From Saccharina japonica (Eukaryota; Sar; Phaeophyceae; Laminariales; Laminariaceae), in assembly GCA_008828725.1 (NCBI GenBank), contig MEHQ01000383.1, positions 122,013 to 186,012 on the forward strand: a stretch of 64,000 nt of DNA, in the 5' to 3' direction. The notes beneath the pieces were generated by a model. The model made no database searches, had not been told where the DNA came from, and saw only the letters and a list, made by a program, of their open reading frames with translations. The position numbers and the translations under genes are program-made. Shown in pieces: positions 34,505-45,894 of the stretch (the stretch's first letter is position 1; the number at the start of each line of letters is the position of its first letter).

Positions 34505-34705
34505 ACAGGTGCAATTCGATGCGAGTCGACGGGGGAAGAAAGAAAGGACTGAGGTCTTCCCGCGGTAAAATTGCAAGGCACGAACCGACCGCAGTGGGGG
34601 AGGAGGGAGAAAAGCCTGCGTTGTGACCCCGGATCTGAGTGACCACTAGGAAGGAGAGAGGAGAAAAAGAAGGGCGAAGATAATGAAAGGGATGAAATAA
34701 AAAAA
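34505..34705 (+). repeat. Poly(A)-ended retroposon-like family, copy 4
   Basis: AATTCGATGCGAGTCGACGG start, GCAAGGCACGAACCGACCGC middle, GGGATGAAATAAAAAAAA end. Confidence 0.6.
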
Positions 34706-35531
34706 AACAAAAAACGGCCGCCCCGCGAACGCATGCCAGAGCCACGCCCGCCCCCATACATCAGCCCTCGGTATGTCCCCGGTGAAAATAATTGCCGCCA
34801 ACATCCCAACCCCGCGAGCGATACGAATATACCTGGTGTATATATACGAAGTATAAAATTAACTGTAAAGCCGTTTGGGCTGCTCGGTGTTACTTGCCCG
34901 CGCCGGTTGCTGCTCGGTGGCTAAGTACTTCTTATTTTCTCTTTACGTAGCTTTCAAGAGAGTTTTTTTCTTGCTTTTTTGTGTTGGGAACGCGGGACAG
35001 CAAAAGCCCGGTACATATTGGTGTGCGCACGCGTTCACGTCTAACAACGTGCATGGAATTTCGCCGTTCAACTCTCGTGCATGAAACACGAGTGTGCCTA
35101 TACGAAGTATATACCACTGGATGATAATCGTCACGATGCTGTTATCGACGTTTTCGTTCTTGCCTGGTGGCTACGTACGAGTCGTAGCTGATACGAGGGA
35201 CAAAAACGCCTGCTGTGTTCTCCCTTTTCAGGTTGCGACACCCCCGGGGTTTCAAGTCAACCACAATCATCCCGAAGGGAAACCCCGTATTATACAAACA
35301 TATATACCGTATATTAGTGTTGAGTCCACCGTACGTCACGCAGGATAAATATTTTTAATCCCGGGCCGACCTCAGTATCGGAATCTCGGCACCTCAATAT
35401 CTCGAGGGTTTTTTCATTTCTTCGAGCGCTCTCTTCGAGGATCGGCTCCGACGCCCCTCGCCCTTCGTCCCCCCCGCTTGCCTCGCCGCGAACGCGTGCG
35501 GGAGCAGTATATATATATATATATCACTGAC
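34706..35531. other. No gene confidently supported
   Basis: 35232-35289 could be a short + exon (after TCTCCCTTTTCAG) or part of a minus frame. Neither is decisive. The rest has no recognisable repeat or gene. Confidence 0.4.
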
Positions 35532-35706
35532 CTGACGAGAGCTTATTGCTGCGGCGTCCGTCAAAACGTCTCCCACGCGTTCATCGGCAATCTCCGGGGT
35601 GAGCAAGACGAGGGGGGTAACGTCTTCTCGATCGCTGTCCTCCTCTTCGAGGATCGAGCGTGCGGCAAGGCTTGCCTCTGCCGAGAGGCCGCTAGCGAGG
35701 ATACAC
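35532..35706 (-). CDS. Internal exon of an unidentified minus-strand gene
   Basis: Minus-strand acceptor TTGCTGACCCAG and donor GTCAGTGAT, 175 bp, beginning with one base of a split codon and ending in phase 0. It encodes CILASGLSAEASLAARSILE, EEDSDREDVTPLVLLTPEIA and DERVGDVLTDAAAISSRQ, a soluble acidic/helical segment. It may belong to the same gene as the 33390/31436 exons, but the phases do not join directly, so at least one exon would be missing between them. Confidence 0.55.
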
Positions 35707-36138
35707 CTGGGTCAGCAACGCGTGGGTTTTTTTAGTTCGACGAACAAATCGATGCCCGATAGGCCGTTATCACATGGTTACTATTAATAGGGCTAGGCAC
35801 TGGCACAGTATGTACTGGCAGTATGAATCTACTGGTTGACCCGGCCAGTATGTTCGCCATAATATTTTCTTCTCTCGTACGTCTAAGAAACACGCCATAT
35901 TATACGTAGTACGGAAACCCACCAAATGCGTTTCGGAAGGAGAGAGGAAAGACAGTAAGCACACTGTTGCAATCCAGTATTCCAGTATACTGATTGATTT
36001 TGACGACAGTATAAACGCTACTGACCGAGTCAGCCAGTGCCCAGCCCTGACAATTACGTACCAGTGTTATACCCTACCAGGTCATATAAACCCGTAAGTA
36101 CGCGCGATCGAAGTATTACACTCAGCTACGTAGCAAAA

Positions 36139-36176
36139 ATGAGTTTCGACGAGATCCTCGATCTCACAGCTGTTTT
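36139..36176 (+). CDS. Possible first exon / short ORF start MSFDEILDLTAV, copy 1
   Basis: ATG followed by twelve clean codons and then a poly-T tract. The allelic copy at 37918 differs at AGT/AGC, GAG/GAA and GAT/GAG (D/E only). Function unknown. I vaguely recall similar N-termini in hypothetical proteins, without being able to check. Confidence 0.3.
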
Positions 36177-36989
36177 TTTTTTTTTTTTAATCTACATATA
36201 TTATTTGTTACTTCGAAGTGCTTCATTTATTACCACCCGACAGTGTGTAGCTCGGTGATTGTCCATACATGACCAAAAACACGACATACGAAATAACGGA
36301 AAACCTTGTTAACAAATATTACGTGTGCGACTTGAACGTAGAAAATATGTGGTTTGTGGAGCGGGGTTTGGATATTAAAATACATGGAAGGCATGTTTGG
36401 TTAGGGGATACACACATACGAGTATACGAAAGAGCAAGTCTGGTTGGGGTTGAACTCTCATTCTGGAGAGAGACACAACGACACGGCGGGTAGTAAGCAT
36501 GCCCTCCGACGATGTACCGTACACAAGTACAAAATGGAAACCCAAAACAGGGGAACACAACCCCCCCCCCCCCCCCGAGAAAAACAACTCCAAAAAGTGT
36601 GGAAACCCTCCGTCTGGAAAGAGATGCGTGGTCAATGGTCAACGGCTAAGACAAGCAACAACAAGCAACAAATGACTACCCTCCCCCCTTCCCCGCCCGG
36701 AGGGAACCGCCTAAAAAATAAATGGAAACCCCTCCCTTCCCGGGGATCCTTCCCCATCCCAGGCATCGAGCTCGCCGAGTTTGGAGTTGGCGATCCATCT
36801 TTTGTCGGTGACGCCAAAGGGGTGCCGTGTGGGATGGGCTTGGCAGCGGTCGCGTGGCCGCAGGTGGTCGTGTGCCGCTGGGGACAGCCGGTGTCTCGCG
36901 GGGCACTCTAAAACGGAGGAAGTTACGAAGATCCGAAACGACGTCACCATCACCACATAGTAGTGGTACAGCTGTACTGCTGCTGTACA

Positions 36990-37640
36990 GTAGGAATGGT
37001 CCCGGTATAGTGCCGCTTCAGTAGTGCGGGTTGCCCGTTATAGTGCCTGTGAAATCGCTTGGCAAAGATGGGATCACCGTAGTGCTCCCTCTATAGTGCA
37101 GGTTGAGTAGTGCCGGTTGCCCGCTATAGTGCCTGTGGAATCGCTTGGCACAGATGGGATCACCGTAGTCGTCCCTCTATAGTGCCGGTTGCCCTCTATA
37201 GTGCCTGTTGAATCGCTTGGCACAGATGGGATCACCATAGTGCTCCCTCTATAGTGCAGGTTGAGTAGTGCCGGCTGCCCTCTATAGTGCCTGTTGAACC
37301 GCTTGGCACAGATGGGATCACCGTAGTGCTTGCTCTATAGCGCAGGTTGAGTAGTGCCGGCTGCCCTCTATAGTGCCTGTTGAACCGCCTGGCCCAGATG
37401 GGATCACCGTAGTGCTCCCTCTATAGTGCCGGTTGAGTAGTGCCGGCTGCCCTCTATAGTGCCTGTTGAACCGCTTGGCACAGATGGGATCACCGTAGTG
37501 GTCCCTCTATAGTGCCGGTTGAGTAGTGCCGGCTGCCCTCTATAGTGCCTGTGGAATCGCTTGGCACAGATGGGATTCACCCGTGTGACCATGTGCGGAG
37601 TAATGCCGGTACCCGCTGTATTGCCGGCGTATTGGCCTGT
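36990..37640 (+). repeat. Family T86 tandem array, second block
   Basis: Same unit as 19430-20640, here with ATGGGATCACCGTAGTG. Confidence 0.9.
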
Positions 37641-37857
37641 CTCATACCGGCGTTATAGAGGGACCACTACCCTGTACCAGGGTATTCAGTAATAAGGATA
37701 TTTGCTCATTTACGGCATCGGTGGTGGTACCCCTAATCATGCCGACACCATCCAGCAATCCCACCTGGCCGACTGCAGAGGTGCATTAGCAGCAGCAGTA
37801 GTCTCACACTACAGCAGTGCGAACGAACAGAGAGCGGCGCGCACAGCGAGGACTTGA
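37296..37857 (+). repeat. Segment identical to 40626-41187
   Basis: About 562 bp with no difference that I could see, beginning GTTGAACCGCTTGGCACAGA and ending GCGAGGACTTGA. It ends seven bases before the N at 37864. Interpreted as overlapping ends of two contigs that were not merged. Confidence 0.8.
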
Positions 37858-37863
37858 CACTTG

Positions 37864-37864
37864 N
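37864..37864. other. Single-N contig join
   Basis: Sequence after the N (CATATAAAATCCGTAAGTAC) repeats 36082 onward. Confidence 0.9.
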
Positions 37865-37917
37865 CATATAAAATCCGTAAGTACGCGCGATCGAAGTATT
37901 ACACTCAGCTAGCAAAG

Positions 37918-37955
37918 ATGAGCTTCGACGAAATCCTCGAGCTCACAGCTGTTGT
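37918..37955 (+). CDS. Possible first exon / short ORF start, MSFDEILELTAV, copy 2
   Basis: Counterpart of 36139 on the other contig, also followed by a poly-T tract. Confidence 0.3.
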
Positions 37956-38013
37956 TTTTTTTTTAATTTTTTAATATATATATATATCTACGAGTATATA
38001 TCCATATATATAT

Positions 38014-38150
38014 CGGTCGCCCCGATGGTCTAGAGGTAACCTCGAACGCCTCTGAACGTTGATGTCTGGAGTTCGAATCTCACGTGGGTCGGACTTTTGA
38101 GTTTATTTGCAAAAATAAATAAAAAACGGAATCAACTGCTGAGAGCGCCA
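38014..38150 (+). repeat. tRNA-derived SINE, copy 2
   Basis: A-box CGATGGTCTAGAGGTAACC, B-box GGAGTTCGAATCTC, then GACTTTTGAGTTTATTTGCA and AAACGGAATCAACTGCTGAG. Same body and tail as 8861-9000. Confidence 0.75.
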
Positions 38151-38162
38151 ATTAATAGTAGC

Positions 38163-38375
38163 GTGGGTAGGCACAATTCGATGCGAGTCGACGGGGGAAG
38201 AAAGAAAGGACTGAGGTCTTCCCGCGGTAAAATTGCAAGGCACGAACCGACCGCAGTGGGGGAGGAGGGAGAAAAGCCTGCGTTGTGACCCCGGATCTGA
38301 GTGACCACTAGGAAGGAGAGAGGAGAAAAAGAAGGGCGAAGATAATAAATGGGATGGACAAAAAAAAAAAAAAAA
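38163..38375 (+). repeat. Poly(A)-ended retroposon-like family, copy 5
   Basis: Begins GTGGGTAGGCACAATTCGAT and ends in a run of about 25 A. It directly follows the SINE copy. Confidence 0.65.
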
Positions 38376-39539
38376 AAAAAAAATGCCGCGTCCAGGCTGC
38401 ATCCCCAAGCCTTCGGTGTGGGTCTATCACACCCCGGCCCCCGTCATACGTACAGTATATGACATGAGAGTATGCCTGCCTGGTCGGTGAAAACCGGACG
38501 TGCTCCGCCCCGGCATTGTAGGTATGCGAGGGACTATGGTCATACGATTACGGCCATGCATGAATACCGAGTACAACCTCCCCCCGTCTCCTTGTCGCTT
38601 GCTGGCGATCCCTAAGCTGGGGCTTGAAGCGCGATTATTGATGAGCGCTTCGTGTAGAGAGCGGGTTCCTCGCGACAATTTACCGTACACACAGTACCAA
38701 AATGGAATAAAACATAAACAGTGGGGAATAACACGACCCCTCCCCCGCGCGGGAGGAAACACCTCCGAAAAAAATTGGTGGAAACCCTGTGCCTCGAAAT
38801 GGATTACGTGGTCAAATTGGTCATAACGAACTAAGGTCAAAGCAACACACAAGAGAACGCCCCCCCCCCCCGTCTCCAAAGGGATTGCGCGGTCTCAATC
38901 TCAAACGACTCGTATGCAAGCATACAAAATGTTGTCCCCCCCGCCCCTCCCCCGCCCGGGAGGGAAACACCTAAAAAACAAAATGGAAACCCCTCCCGTC
39001 CCGGGGGTCCTTCCCCATCCCAGGGGCCGAGCAACCGGTCCCCGGGAAGACGTCTTTCTACGCTCCCCGCTTGCCGAGTTTGGCGTTGGCGCCCCATCTT
39101 CTGTCGGTGACACCGAGGGGTGCCGTGTGGGTGGGGCGGGCGTGGCAGCGGTCGCGTGGTCGCGGGGGGGTCGGGTGTCGCTCGGGAGAGCCGGTGTCTC
39201 GCAGGGCACACTAAAACGGAGAAAGTTTTGAAGATCCGAAACGATGTCGCCATCACCACATAGCAGTGGTACAGCTGTACTGCTGCTGCTGTACAATTAG
39301 TGGTCCCTTTATAGTGCCGGTTGCCCGCTTGGAGTGCCTGTGGAATCGTTGGCACACATGGGATTAACCAGTGTGGTCATGTGCAGAATGATGCCCGTGC
39401 CCGCTGTACTGCCAGCGTATTGGCCTGTCTCATACCGGCGTTATAGAGGGACCACTCCTCTGTATTCAGCAATAAGGACGTCTGCTTATTTACGGCATCG
39501 GTGGTGGTACCACAAACCATGCCGACACCATCCAGCAAT

Positions 39540-40514
39540 CCCACCTGGCCGACTGCAGGGGTGCAGTAGCAGCAGCAGCAGTAGTCTCACACTACAGTGC
39601 GAACAAACCGAGGCCGGAGCGCACAGCGAGGACTTGACACTTGACACCCGCCGCCGTTGTCGACGCTGTCGCAGCTGCTATTGCATGCTGTTGCTGTTGT
39701 TGCTGTTGCTGCTGCTGCTGCTGCTGCTCCTGCTGAAAATTATGGTACTAGACGTAGCACCAGGTATGATACGGGCTACGCTTATCACAGCAGTGTTCGC
39801 GTAGATGTGCCTGCGCAGGCGAACTTCCTTAGATGTGCCCGGACTAAAAATAGAGCCTTTCCAAGCACAATGGCCAGGTGGCGCACCAACCGGGCATGCA
39901 TGCCTCTCGTCAGGGTTAGGGTTAGGGTTAGACCTCCGGGTCGGGGTGGTGGCCGCCGTTTAGCCAAAGCCAAAACAAAGCCCACCGTCGGGAATGAATG
40001 CCTTACAGCTTCGTGACAAAACCCTACCTCATTATAAACAGCATAATTTTATGCGGACACGTCTGAGAAGCTCGCCTGAGCGGGCAGATCTACGCCAGCT
40101 GGTCCGACTGCGGTGGTGCAGTTAGCAGCAGCAGCAGCAGTAGCCTCACACTTCAGTGCGAACAAGCAGAGACCGGCGCGCTGTTGTCGACGCTATCGCA
40201 GTTGCTATTGCTGTCGCTGCTGCTCCTGCTGAAATGTATTACACCAGGCGTACCGTCAGGTACAATATCAGATGGTCTACTCTTGAGCAGGTGCCTCTGG
40301 GCCCCTGGGTATGATACGGCGTGACGATGATAAACCATTTCTCACCGTCACACACCGTTTGTACCTCGTACCAGGAAGGCCGTACAGTAGTAAGAGGTAC
40401 TTGTCATGGCCTGCTTGGGATACTGCTGATGCTGCTACTGGCATCACACATATCCCAGACCCACCCACCTCACCCAACCACCCAGCTGTCACGCCTGCTG
40501 TTGTTATTGTTGCC

Positions 40515-40546
<32 letters not shown>

Positions 40547-40623
40547 TACTCTGTTGCCGCTGGTGCTGCTTGTTGCTACTTTGTTGCCGCTGGTGCTGCT
40601 ACGTAGGAATCTATCTGATACGT
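39540..40623 (+). repeat. CTG/CAG-rich composite repeat (two units of about 540 bp)
   Basis: Each unit has GCAGCAGCAGCAGTAG, GTCGACGCTATCGCAG-type sequence, a CTG run and CTGCTCCTGCTGAAA followed by TA(C/T)..ACCAGGCGTACC. The + frame after the CTG run reads AAAPAENYGTRRSTRYDTGY and looks partly protein-like. Most allelic differences in it change residues, however, and it runs into a telomere-like block. Counterpart at 41090-42120. Confidence 0.6.
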
Positions 40624-40624
40624 N
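40624..40624. other. Single-N contig join
   Basis: Sequence after the N duplicates 37296 onward without visible change. Confidence 0.9.
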
Positions 40625-41089
40625 TGTTGAACCGCTTGGCACAGATGGGATCACCGTAGTGCTTGCTCTATAGCGCAGGTTGAGTAGTGCCGGCTGCCCT
40701 CTATAGTGCCTGTTGAACCGCCTGGCCCAGATGGGATCACCGTAGTGCTCCCTCTATAGTGCCGGTTGAGTAGTGCCGGCTGCCCTCTATAGTGCCTGTT
40801 GAACCGCTTGGCACAGATGGGATCACCGTAGTGGTCCCTCTATAGTGCCGGTTGAGTAGTGCCGGCTGCCCTCTATAGTGCCTGTGGAATCGCTTGGCAC
40901 AGATGGGATTCACCCGTGTGACCATGTGCGGAGTAATGCCGGTACCCGCTGTATTGCCGGCGTATTGGCCTGTCTCATACCGGCGTTATAGAGGGACCAC
41001 TACCCTGTACCAGGGTATTCAGTAATAAGGATATTTGCTCATTTACGGCATCGGTGGTGGTACCCCTAATCATGCCGACACCATCCAGC

Positions 41090-42120
41090 AATCCCACCTG
41101 GCCGACTGCAGAGGTGCATTAGCAGCAGCAGTAGTCTCACACTACAGCAGTGCGAACGAACAGAGAGCGGCGCGCACAGCGAGGACTTGATACCCGCCGC
41201 TGTTGTCGATGCTGTCGCAGCTGCTATTGTATGCTGTTGCTGTTGCTGTTGTTGCTGTTGTTGCTGCTGCTGCTCCTGCTGAAAATTATGGTACCAGGCG
41301 TACCACCAGGTATAATACGGGCTACGCTTATCACAGCAGTGTTCGCGTAGATGTGCCCGCGCAGGCGAACTTCCTTAGATGTGCCGGCACTGGAAATAGA
41401 GCCTTTCCAAGCACAACGGCCAGGTGGCGCACCAACCGGGCATGCCTCTCGTTAGGGTTAGGGTTAGGGTTAGACTTCCGGGTCGGGGTGGTGGCCGCCG
41501 TTTAGCCGAAGCCAAAACAAAGCCCACCGTCGGGAATGAATGCCTTACAGCTTCGTGACAAAACCCTACCTCATTGGAAACAGCATCATTTTATGCGGAC
41601 ACGTCTGAGAAGCTCGCCTGAGCGGGCAGATTTACGCGAGCTGGGCCGACTGCGGTGGTGCAGTTAGCAGCAGCAGCAGTAGCCTCACACTTCAGTGCGA
41701 ACAAGCAGAGGCCGGCGCGCTGCTGTCGGCGCTATCGCAGTTGATATTGCTGTCGCTGCTGCTCCTGCTGAAATTTATTACACCAGGCATACCGCCAGGT
41801 ACAATATCAGATGGTCTACTCTTGAGCAGGTGCCTCTGGCCCCCTGGGTATGACATGGCGTGACGATGATAAATCATTTCTCACCGTTACACACCGTTTG
41901 TACCTCGTACCAGGAAGGCCGTACAGTAGTAAGAGGTACTTGTCATAGCCTGCTTGGAATACTGCTGCTGCTGCTACTGGCATCACACATATCCCAGACC
42001 CACCCACCTCACCCAACCACCCAGCTGTCACGTCTGCTGTTGTTATTGTTGCCGCTGCTGCTGCTGCTGCTGCTGCTGCTGCCGCTGCAGCTGCTGCTAC
42101 TCTGTTGCCGCTGGTGAGTG
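41090..42120 (+). repeat. CTG/CAG-rich composite repeat, counterpart of 39540-40623
   Basis: Same order of motifs with scattered substitutions and different CTG run lengths. Confidence 0.7.
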
Positions 42121-42346
42121 CTGCTACGTAGGAATCTATCTACGTACATTCTGACAGGTTTACATACATTTCCGTCCCTGACTCCCCCATCGACCTACCT
42201 CGGTCCAAATCTTTGCGCATCCTCGGTGCTGCCCATCCGAATGAACTTTCCCTCCCCGGGCACCTCGGATAGCATAGAGCAGCAGCCGCCTGATCTCCAT
42301 CTCGCATAAGACCCGCGGCCGTTGCGTGTTGTTGCACTTACAGCAG

Positions 42347-42546
42347 TTGCTCGTATGGAAGGCGAGCATACCAGCGACGAAGCATCAGCACCGAGCGACG
42401 GCCTGGCTAGTGCTCCACACCGCGAGATCGGCGGAGCGTTCACGAAAGAGGAAGCACCGCTCAGGGTTGAAGCTGCTGTCGCCGCAGCGAGCATGGCACA
42501 GGCGAGCAGCATGGCGCAACACTGCAATGCAACTGTGCTTGAACGA
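42347..42546 (+). CDS. Exon of an unidentified gene upstream of ALG2, copy D
   Basis: 200 bp between an acceptor (CACTTACAGCAG) and a weak donor (GTGACACATG). It encodes ARMEGEHTSDEASAPSDGLA, ... FTKEEAPLRVEAAVAAASMA and QASSMAQHCNATVLER, Ala/Met-rich and helical. The 3' two thirds are nearly identical in the other copy, with silent changes. The 5' third varies. Strand chosen from splice sites. The antisense frame is also open, and confidence is moderate. Confidence 0.45.
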
Positions 42547-43122
42547 GTGACACATGATGAGTCCGACGAAACGATGGGTTTCCATACTTTTCCAGTTGCA
42601 TTATGAACCAGGGTGCCCCGCACTCGAAACGGCTGTGGATCTTCTTCGATTCGCCACGGAGAGACTGCGTGGCTACTCTACCCCCGTCCTTGTGGGAGGT
42701 GTTGCCACTGTTTCACCAGGTGTTTGAGTAGGAGTCCTGCACTATAAGTCGAAACTGTACGTAAATTAGTTTTGACGGTTTTACCTTGGTGGGGTTCTGG
42801 TGTTATACGCACTACCGCATAGAGAAGAAACGAGACAGGCCCAGCATCAGCCAGAGTCCTCTGGAGCTCAATCAAGGGCCAGGAATGGGCCATGTGGAAT
42901 CCAATGCTCGACCACTGGGAGACGCGGATTGGGCAGATGGCGGTGTAGGCAACTGCGTGGTGGTGGATTCAAACAACATTCAACATTCAAACGGGAAATT
43001 TCAACAAATGTCCCCTACGTTAATGGCTTCCTGACATTTTGTGGAACTCCTTTAGCGATTTCATCAGCTTTCGTTGATCCGCAGCAAGTGTGCTCGAGCC
43101 TGGCTGCCGCTCAGCCGCCACG

Positions 43123-43159
43123 ATGAAGGTCGTCTTTGTGCATCTCGATCTGGGTATCG
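43123..43159 (+). CDS. ALG2: ALG2 exon 1, distal copy (probably the other haplotype)
   Basis: ATG AAG then VVFVHLDLGIG, 37 bp, donor GTGAGATATGG. Identical to the copy at 45858-45894, with near-identical flanks (GCGATTTCATCAGCTTTCGT upstream). The copy nearer to exon 2 is taken as the scaffold's functional one. Confidence 0.6.
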
Positions 43160-44856
43160 GTGAGATATGGGTAGTGTCAGTACGTTCGCGGCATGAGCAG
43201 ATACGTCGGAAACCAAGCGCTTGCGCGTGTTTGTGCCCGATGTTGAACGAGAGTATATTTGCGGAGATTCTCGTTGTGATTGCTGCACAAGTTAGCTGGT
43301 GCTGGTGCTGGTGCCGCTGGTACTGCTGCTGCTGCTGCTGTGTGCTGTGTGCTGCGTGCTGTGCTATGCTGGTTTGGTGTGCTGGTGCTACTAGTGCTGG
43401 TGCTGGTGCTATGCGGTGCTGTGCAATATTTATGCTGGTTTGGTGTGCTCTGCTGCTACGTACTGCTGTTGTGTGCTGCTTTGGTGTCCTGCTTCTGTGT
43501 GCTGCTGTGCTGAGCTGCGCTGCATTGTGCCAGTGTTGTTTGCTCGCTGTGCCTGCAGTTTTGTGCAGTGCTGTGCAGTGCGGTGCAGTACAGTGCTGTG
43601 CAGTGCTGTGCAGTGCAGCTCCTCGGCATGGCAGAGTATAGGCTTCAGACGTTGTAGGCTGCGACACTTTCGGCGACATCACTGCAAGTTGCAGGCTGCG
43701 CGCTGTGCACGCTGACTACAAGCAATAACTTCAGGTCGCGACGGTTGTTACGGGGGACCGTAGTAAACAGGACCAAATATTGTTACTCGTAGTAAAAGTA
43801 GCTATTATGCTCGTATACGTATTACGTAAACACATCCTTTTTTGTGTATACCGCAGGTCCTAGTTACTATGGCCCCTGGTATATACGTACTGGTATATAC
43901 TGCGCAGCTGTTTTTTTTTGTTTTTTTCGTTGTTTTCTTTGTGGCGCACAGTAGTAGAGCCGGTTCCCCGCGGGGCATACTGAAACCGGCGTAGTCGGGA
44001 AAATCCCTTTGGACACCATCATCGCCACCGAGCATTAGCTATTACGGGGTGGGCTAATGTAGTAAATAGAACCTACGGTGCACACAAAAACCTATATGTT
44101 TATATACTTCGTATGTTTACTACTGTAACAATATTTGGTCCTATTAACCATGATCTCCGGTAATAGTAAGGATATAGTACCATGCCAACATGCCTACGAG
44201 TACAGTATTCAGGGTGGGCTATTGTAGTAAGCAGAATCCACGATGGACCCAAAAATCACACATTCCCCCTAATGTGTACACACCATATTTGGTTTTGATT
44301 GCTATATGATATACTACAGCATGTTCCCCCGGATATATCTGATTGGCTTAGGGTCAGGGTTTGGGTTCGTCTGATTGGCTTAGGCTTAGGCTTAGGGTTG
44401 GGGGTAGTTTTATTCGTCGCGGCCACAATGAGTGTCAACCATTTTCTCGAAGAAGTGGCTAGCAACCCTCAAGGCATGGCCCCTCTAAGGCATGCAGTAC
44501 GAGAGCTTACCACCTTTTTCTAGAGTTGGTCTGATTGGCTTGGGGCCAGTGTTAGGGCTGGTCTGATTGGCTTACGGTCGGTGTTAGGGTTGGCCTGGTT
44601 GGGTTAGCATCGAGAGTTAGGGTTGGTCTGATTGGCTGAGAGTCAGGCTTAGGGTTAGGGTTAGTTATAGTGGTCTCGCGCACAGTGTATATCAACCACT
44701 TTCTCGAAGAAGTGGCAATCAACCCTCCTGTAGAACGAAGCATGCTACGATAGAGGTACTGTACCGTTTTTTGGCTTTTTTTGTTTCTGAATGCCGGGGC
44801 TCCTTAACCCCTTAAGAACTGGTCCCACAAATTTGGGGACAAACTACTTGGAATTT

Positions 44857-44857
44857 G

Positions 44858-44943
<86 letters not shown>
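44857..44943 (+). repeat. TTG/GTT trinucleotide repeat, about 29 units
   Basis: Perfect TTG run that replaces the second half of a family M3 MITE. The other haplotype (48655-48692) has the intact MITE. Confidence 0.95.
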
Positions 44944-44944
<1 letters not shown>

Positions 44945-45030
44945 CTTCACATTAAAAACCGTGCCGGTCTCTCTATCCAGTACCTCCATCTGTCCGTACT
45001 AATCCAACACTTGACACGGTCGATTCCCGT

Positions 45031-45031
45031 N
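45031..45031. other. Single-N contig join
   Basis: The sequence after the N restarts at the 42306 position of segment D. Confidence 0.9.
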
Positions 45032-45070
45032 CATAAGACCCGCGGCCGTTGCGTGTTGTTGCACTTGTAG

Positions 45071-45270
45071 TTGCTCGTACGGAAGGCGAGCATAGCAGCG
45101 AGGAAGCATCAGCACTGAACGACGACCTGGATACCGCTCCACACCGCGAGAGCGGCGGGGCGTTCACGAAAGAGGAAGCACCGCTCAGGGTTGAAGCCGC
45201 TGTCGCCGCAGCGAGCATGGCACAGGCGAGCAGCATGGCGCAACACTGCAATGCAACTGTTCTTGAACGA
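45071..45270 (+). CDS. Exon of an unidentified gene upstream of ALG2, copy D'
   Basis: Exactly 200 bp like the other copy, acceptor GCACTTGTAG and a strong donor GTGAGTGACA. It encodes ARTEGEHSSEEASALNDDLD ... AVAAASMAQASSMAQHCNAT and VLER. About 590 bp separate it from the ALG2 start codon, same strand. Confidence 0.45.
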
Positions 45271-45857
45271 GTGAGTGACACACACATGAGTCGAGGAAAC
45301 GGTGGGTTTCCATACGTTTCTAGTTGCATTTTGAAGCAGGGTGCCTCGCACTCAAAACGGCTGTGTGGATCTTCTTCGATTCGTCACGGGGAGGCTACGT
45401 GGCTACGCTACCCCAGTCCTTGTGGGAGGTGTTGCCGCTGTTTCACCAGGTGTCTGAGTAGGAGACCTGCACTGCAGTCGAAACTGTACATACATTAGTT
45501 TTGACGGTTTTACCTGGTTCTAGTGTGGATACGTAATTCTGCTGACAATATTATGTTTACTATTAATACCGCAAAGAGAAGAAAGGAAACAGGCCCAGCA
45601 TCAGCCAGAGTCCTCTGGAGTCCAATCAAGGGCCAGGAATGAGCCATGTGGAATCCAATGCTCGACCACCGGGAGACGCGGATTGGGCAGATGGCGGTGT
45701 AGGCAACTGCGTGGTCAACATTCAAACGGGAAATTTCAACAAACGTCCCCTATGTTGATGGCTTCCTGACATTTTGTGGAACTCCTTTAGCGATTTCATC
45801 AGCTTTCGTTGATCCGCAGCAAGTGTGCTCGAGCCTGGCTGCCGCTCAGTCGCCACG

Positions 45858-45894
45858 ATGAAGGTCGTCTTTGTGCATCTCGATCTGGGTATCG
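45858..45894 (+). CDS. ALG2: ALG2 exon 1
   Basis: Start codon followed by KVVFVHLDLGI and one base of the next Gly codon. Donor GTGAGATATGG. Upstream context GCTCAGTCGCCACG. The family normally begins with this strand-turn segment after a short leader, so this ATG is a sensible start. Confidence 0.85.

Larger units (their letters stand above)
42306..44856. repeat. Segment D, homologous to 45032-48690
   Basis: Starts CATAAGACCCGCGGCCGTTG in both. Collinear through an unidentified exon, ALG2 exon 1, a CTG/GTGCTG region and TTAGGG-like blocks. The second copy has an extra 0.9 kb (46500-47395). Confidence 0.85.

Noticed and set aside
35232-35345. Short + exon VATPPGFQVNHNHPEGKPR or a minus-strand exon over the same bases
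   Set aside because: Both strands look weakly coding. The + side has a good acceptor but only a doubtful donor, and the minus side lacks an acceptor. Not decidable by eye.
42195-42623. 142-codon minus ORF with a hydrophobic N-terminal part
   Set aside because: Overlaps the + exon 42347-42546, and the equivalent minus frame is not maintained in the second copy.
43280-43640. Cys/Ala/Leu-rich + ORFs (also at 46035-46388)
   Set aside because: Translation of GTGCTG/CTG repeats in ALG2 intron 1. Frames differ between the haplotype copies.
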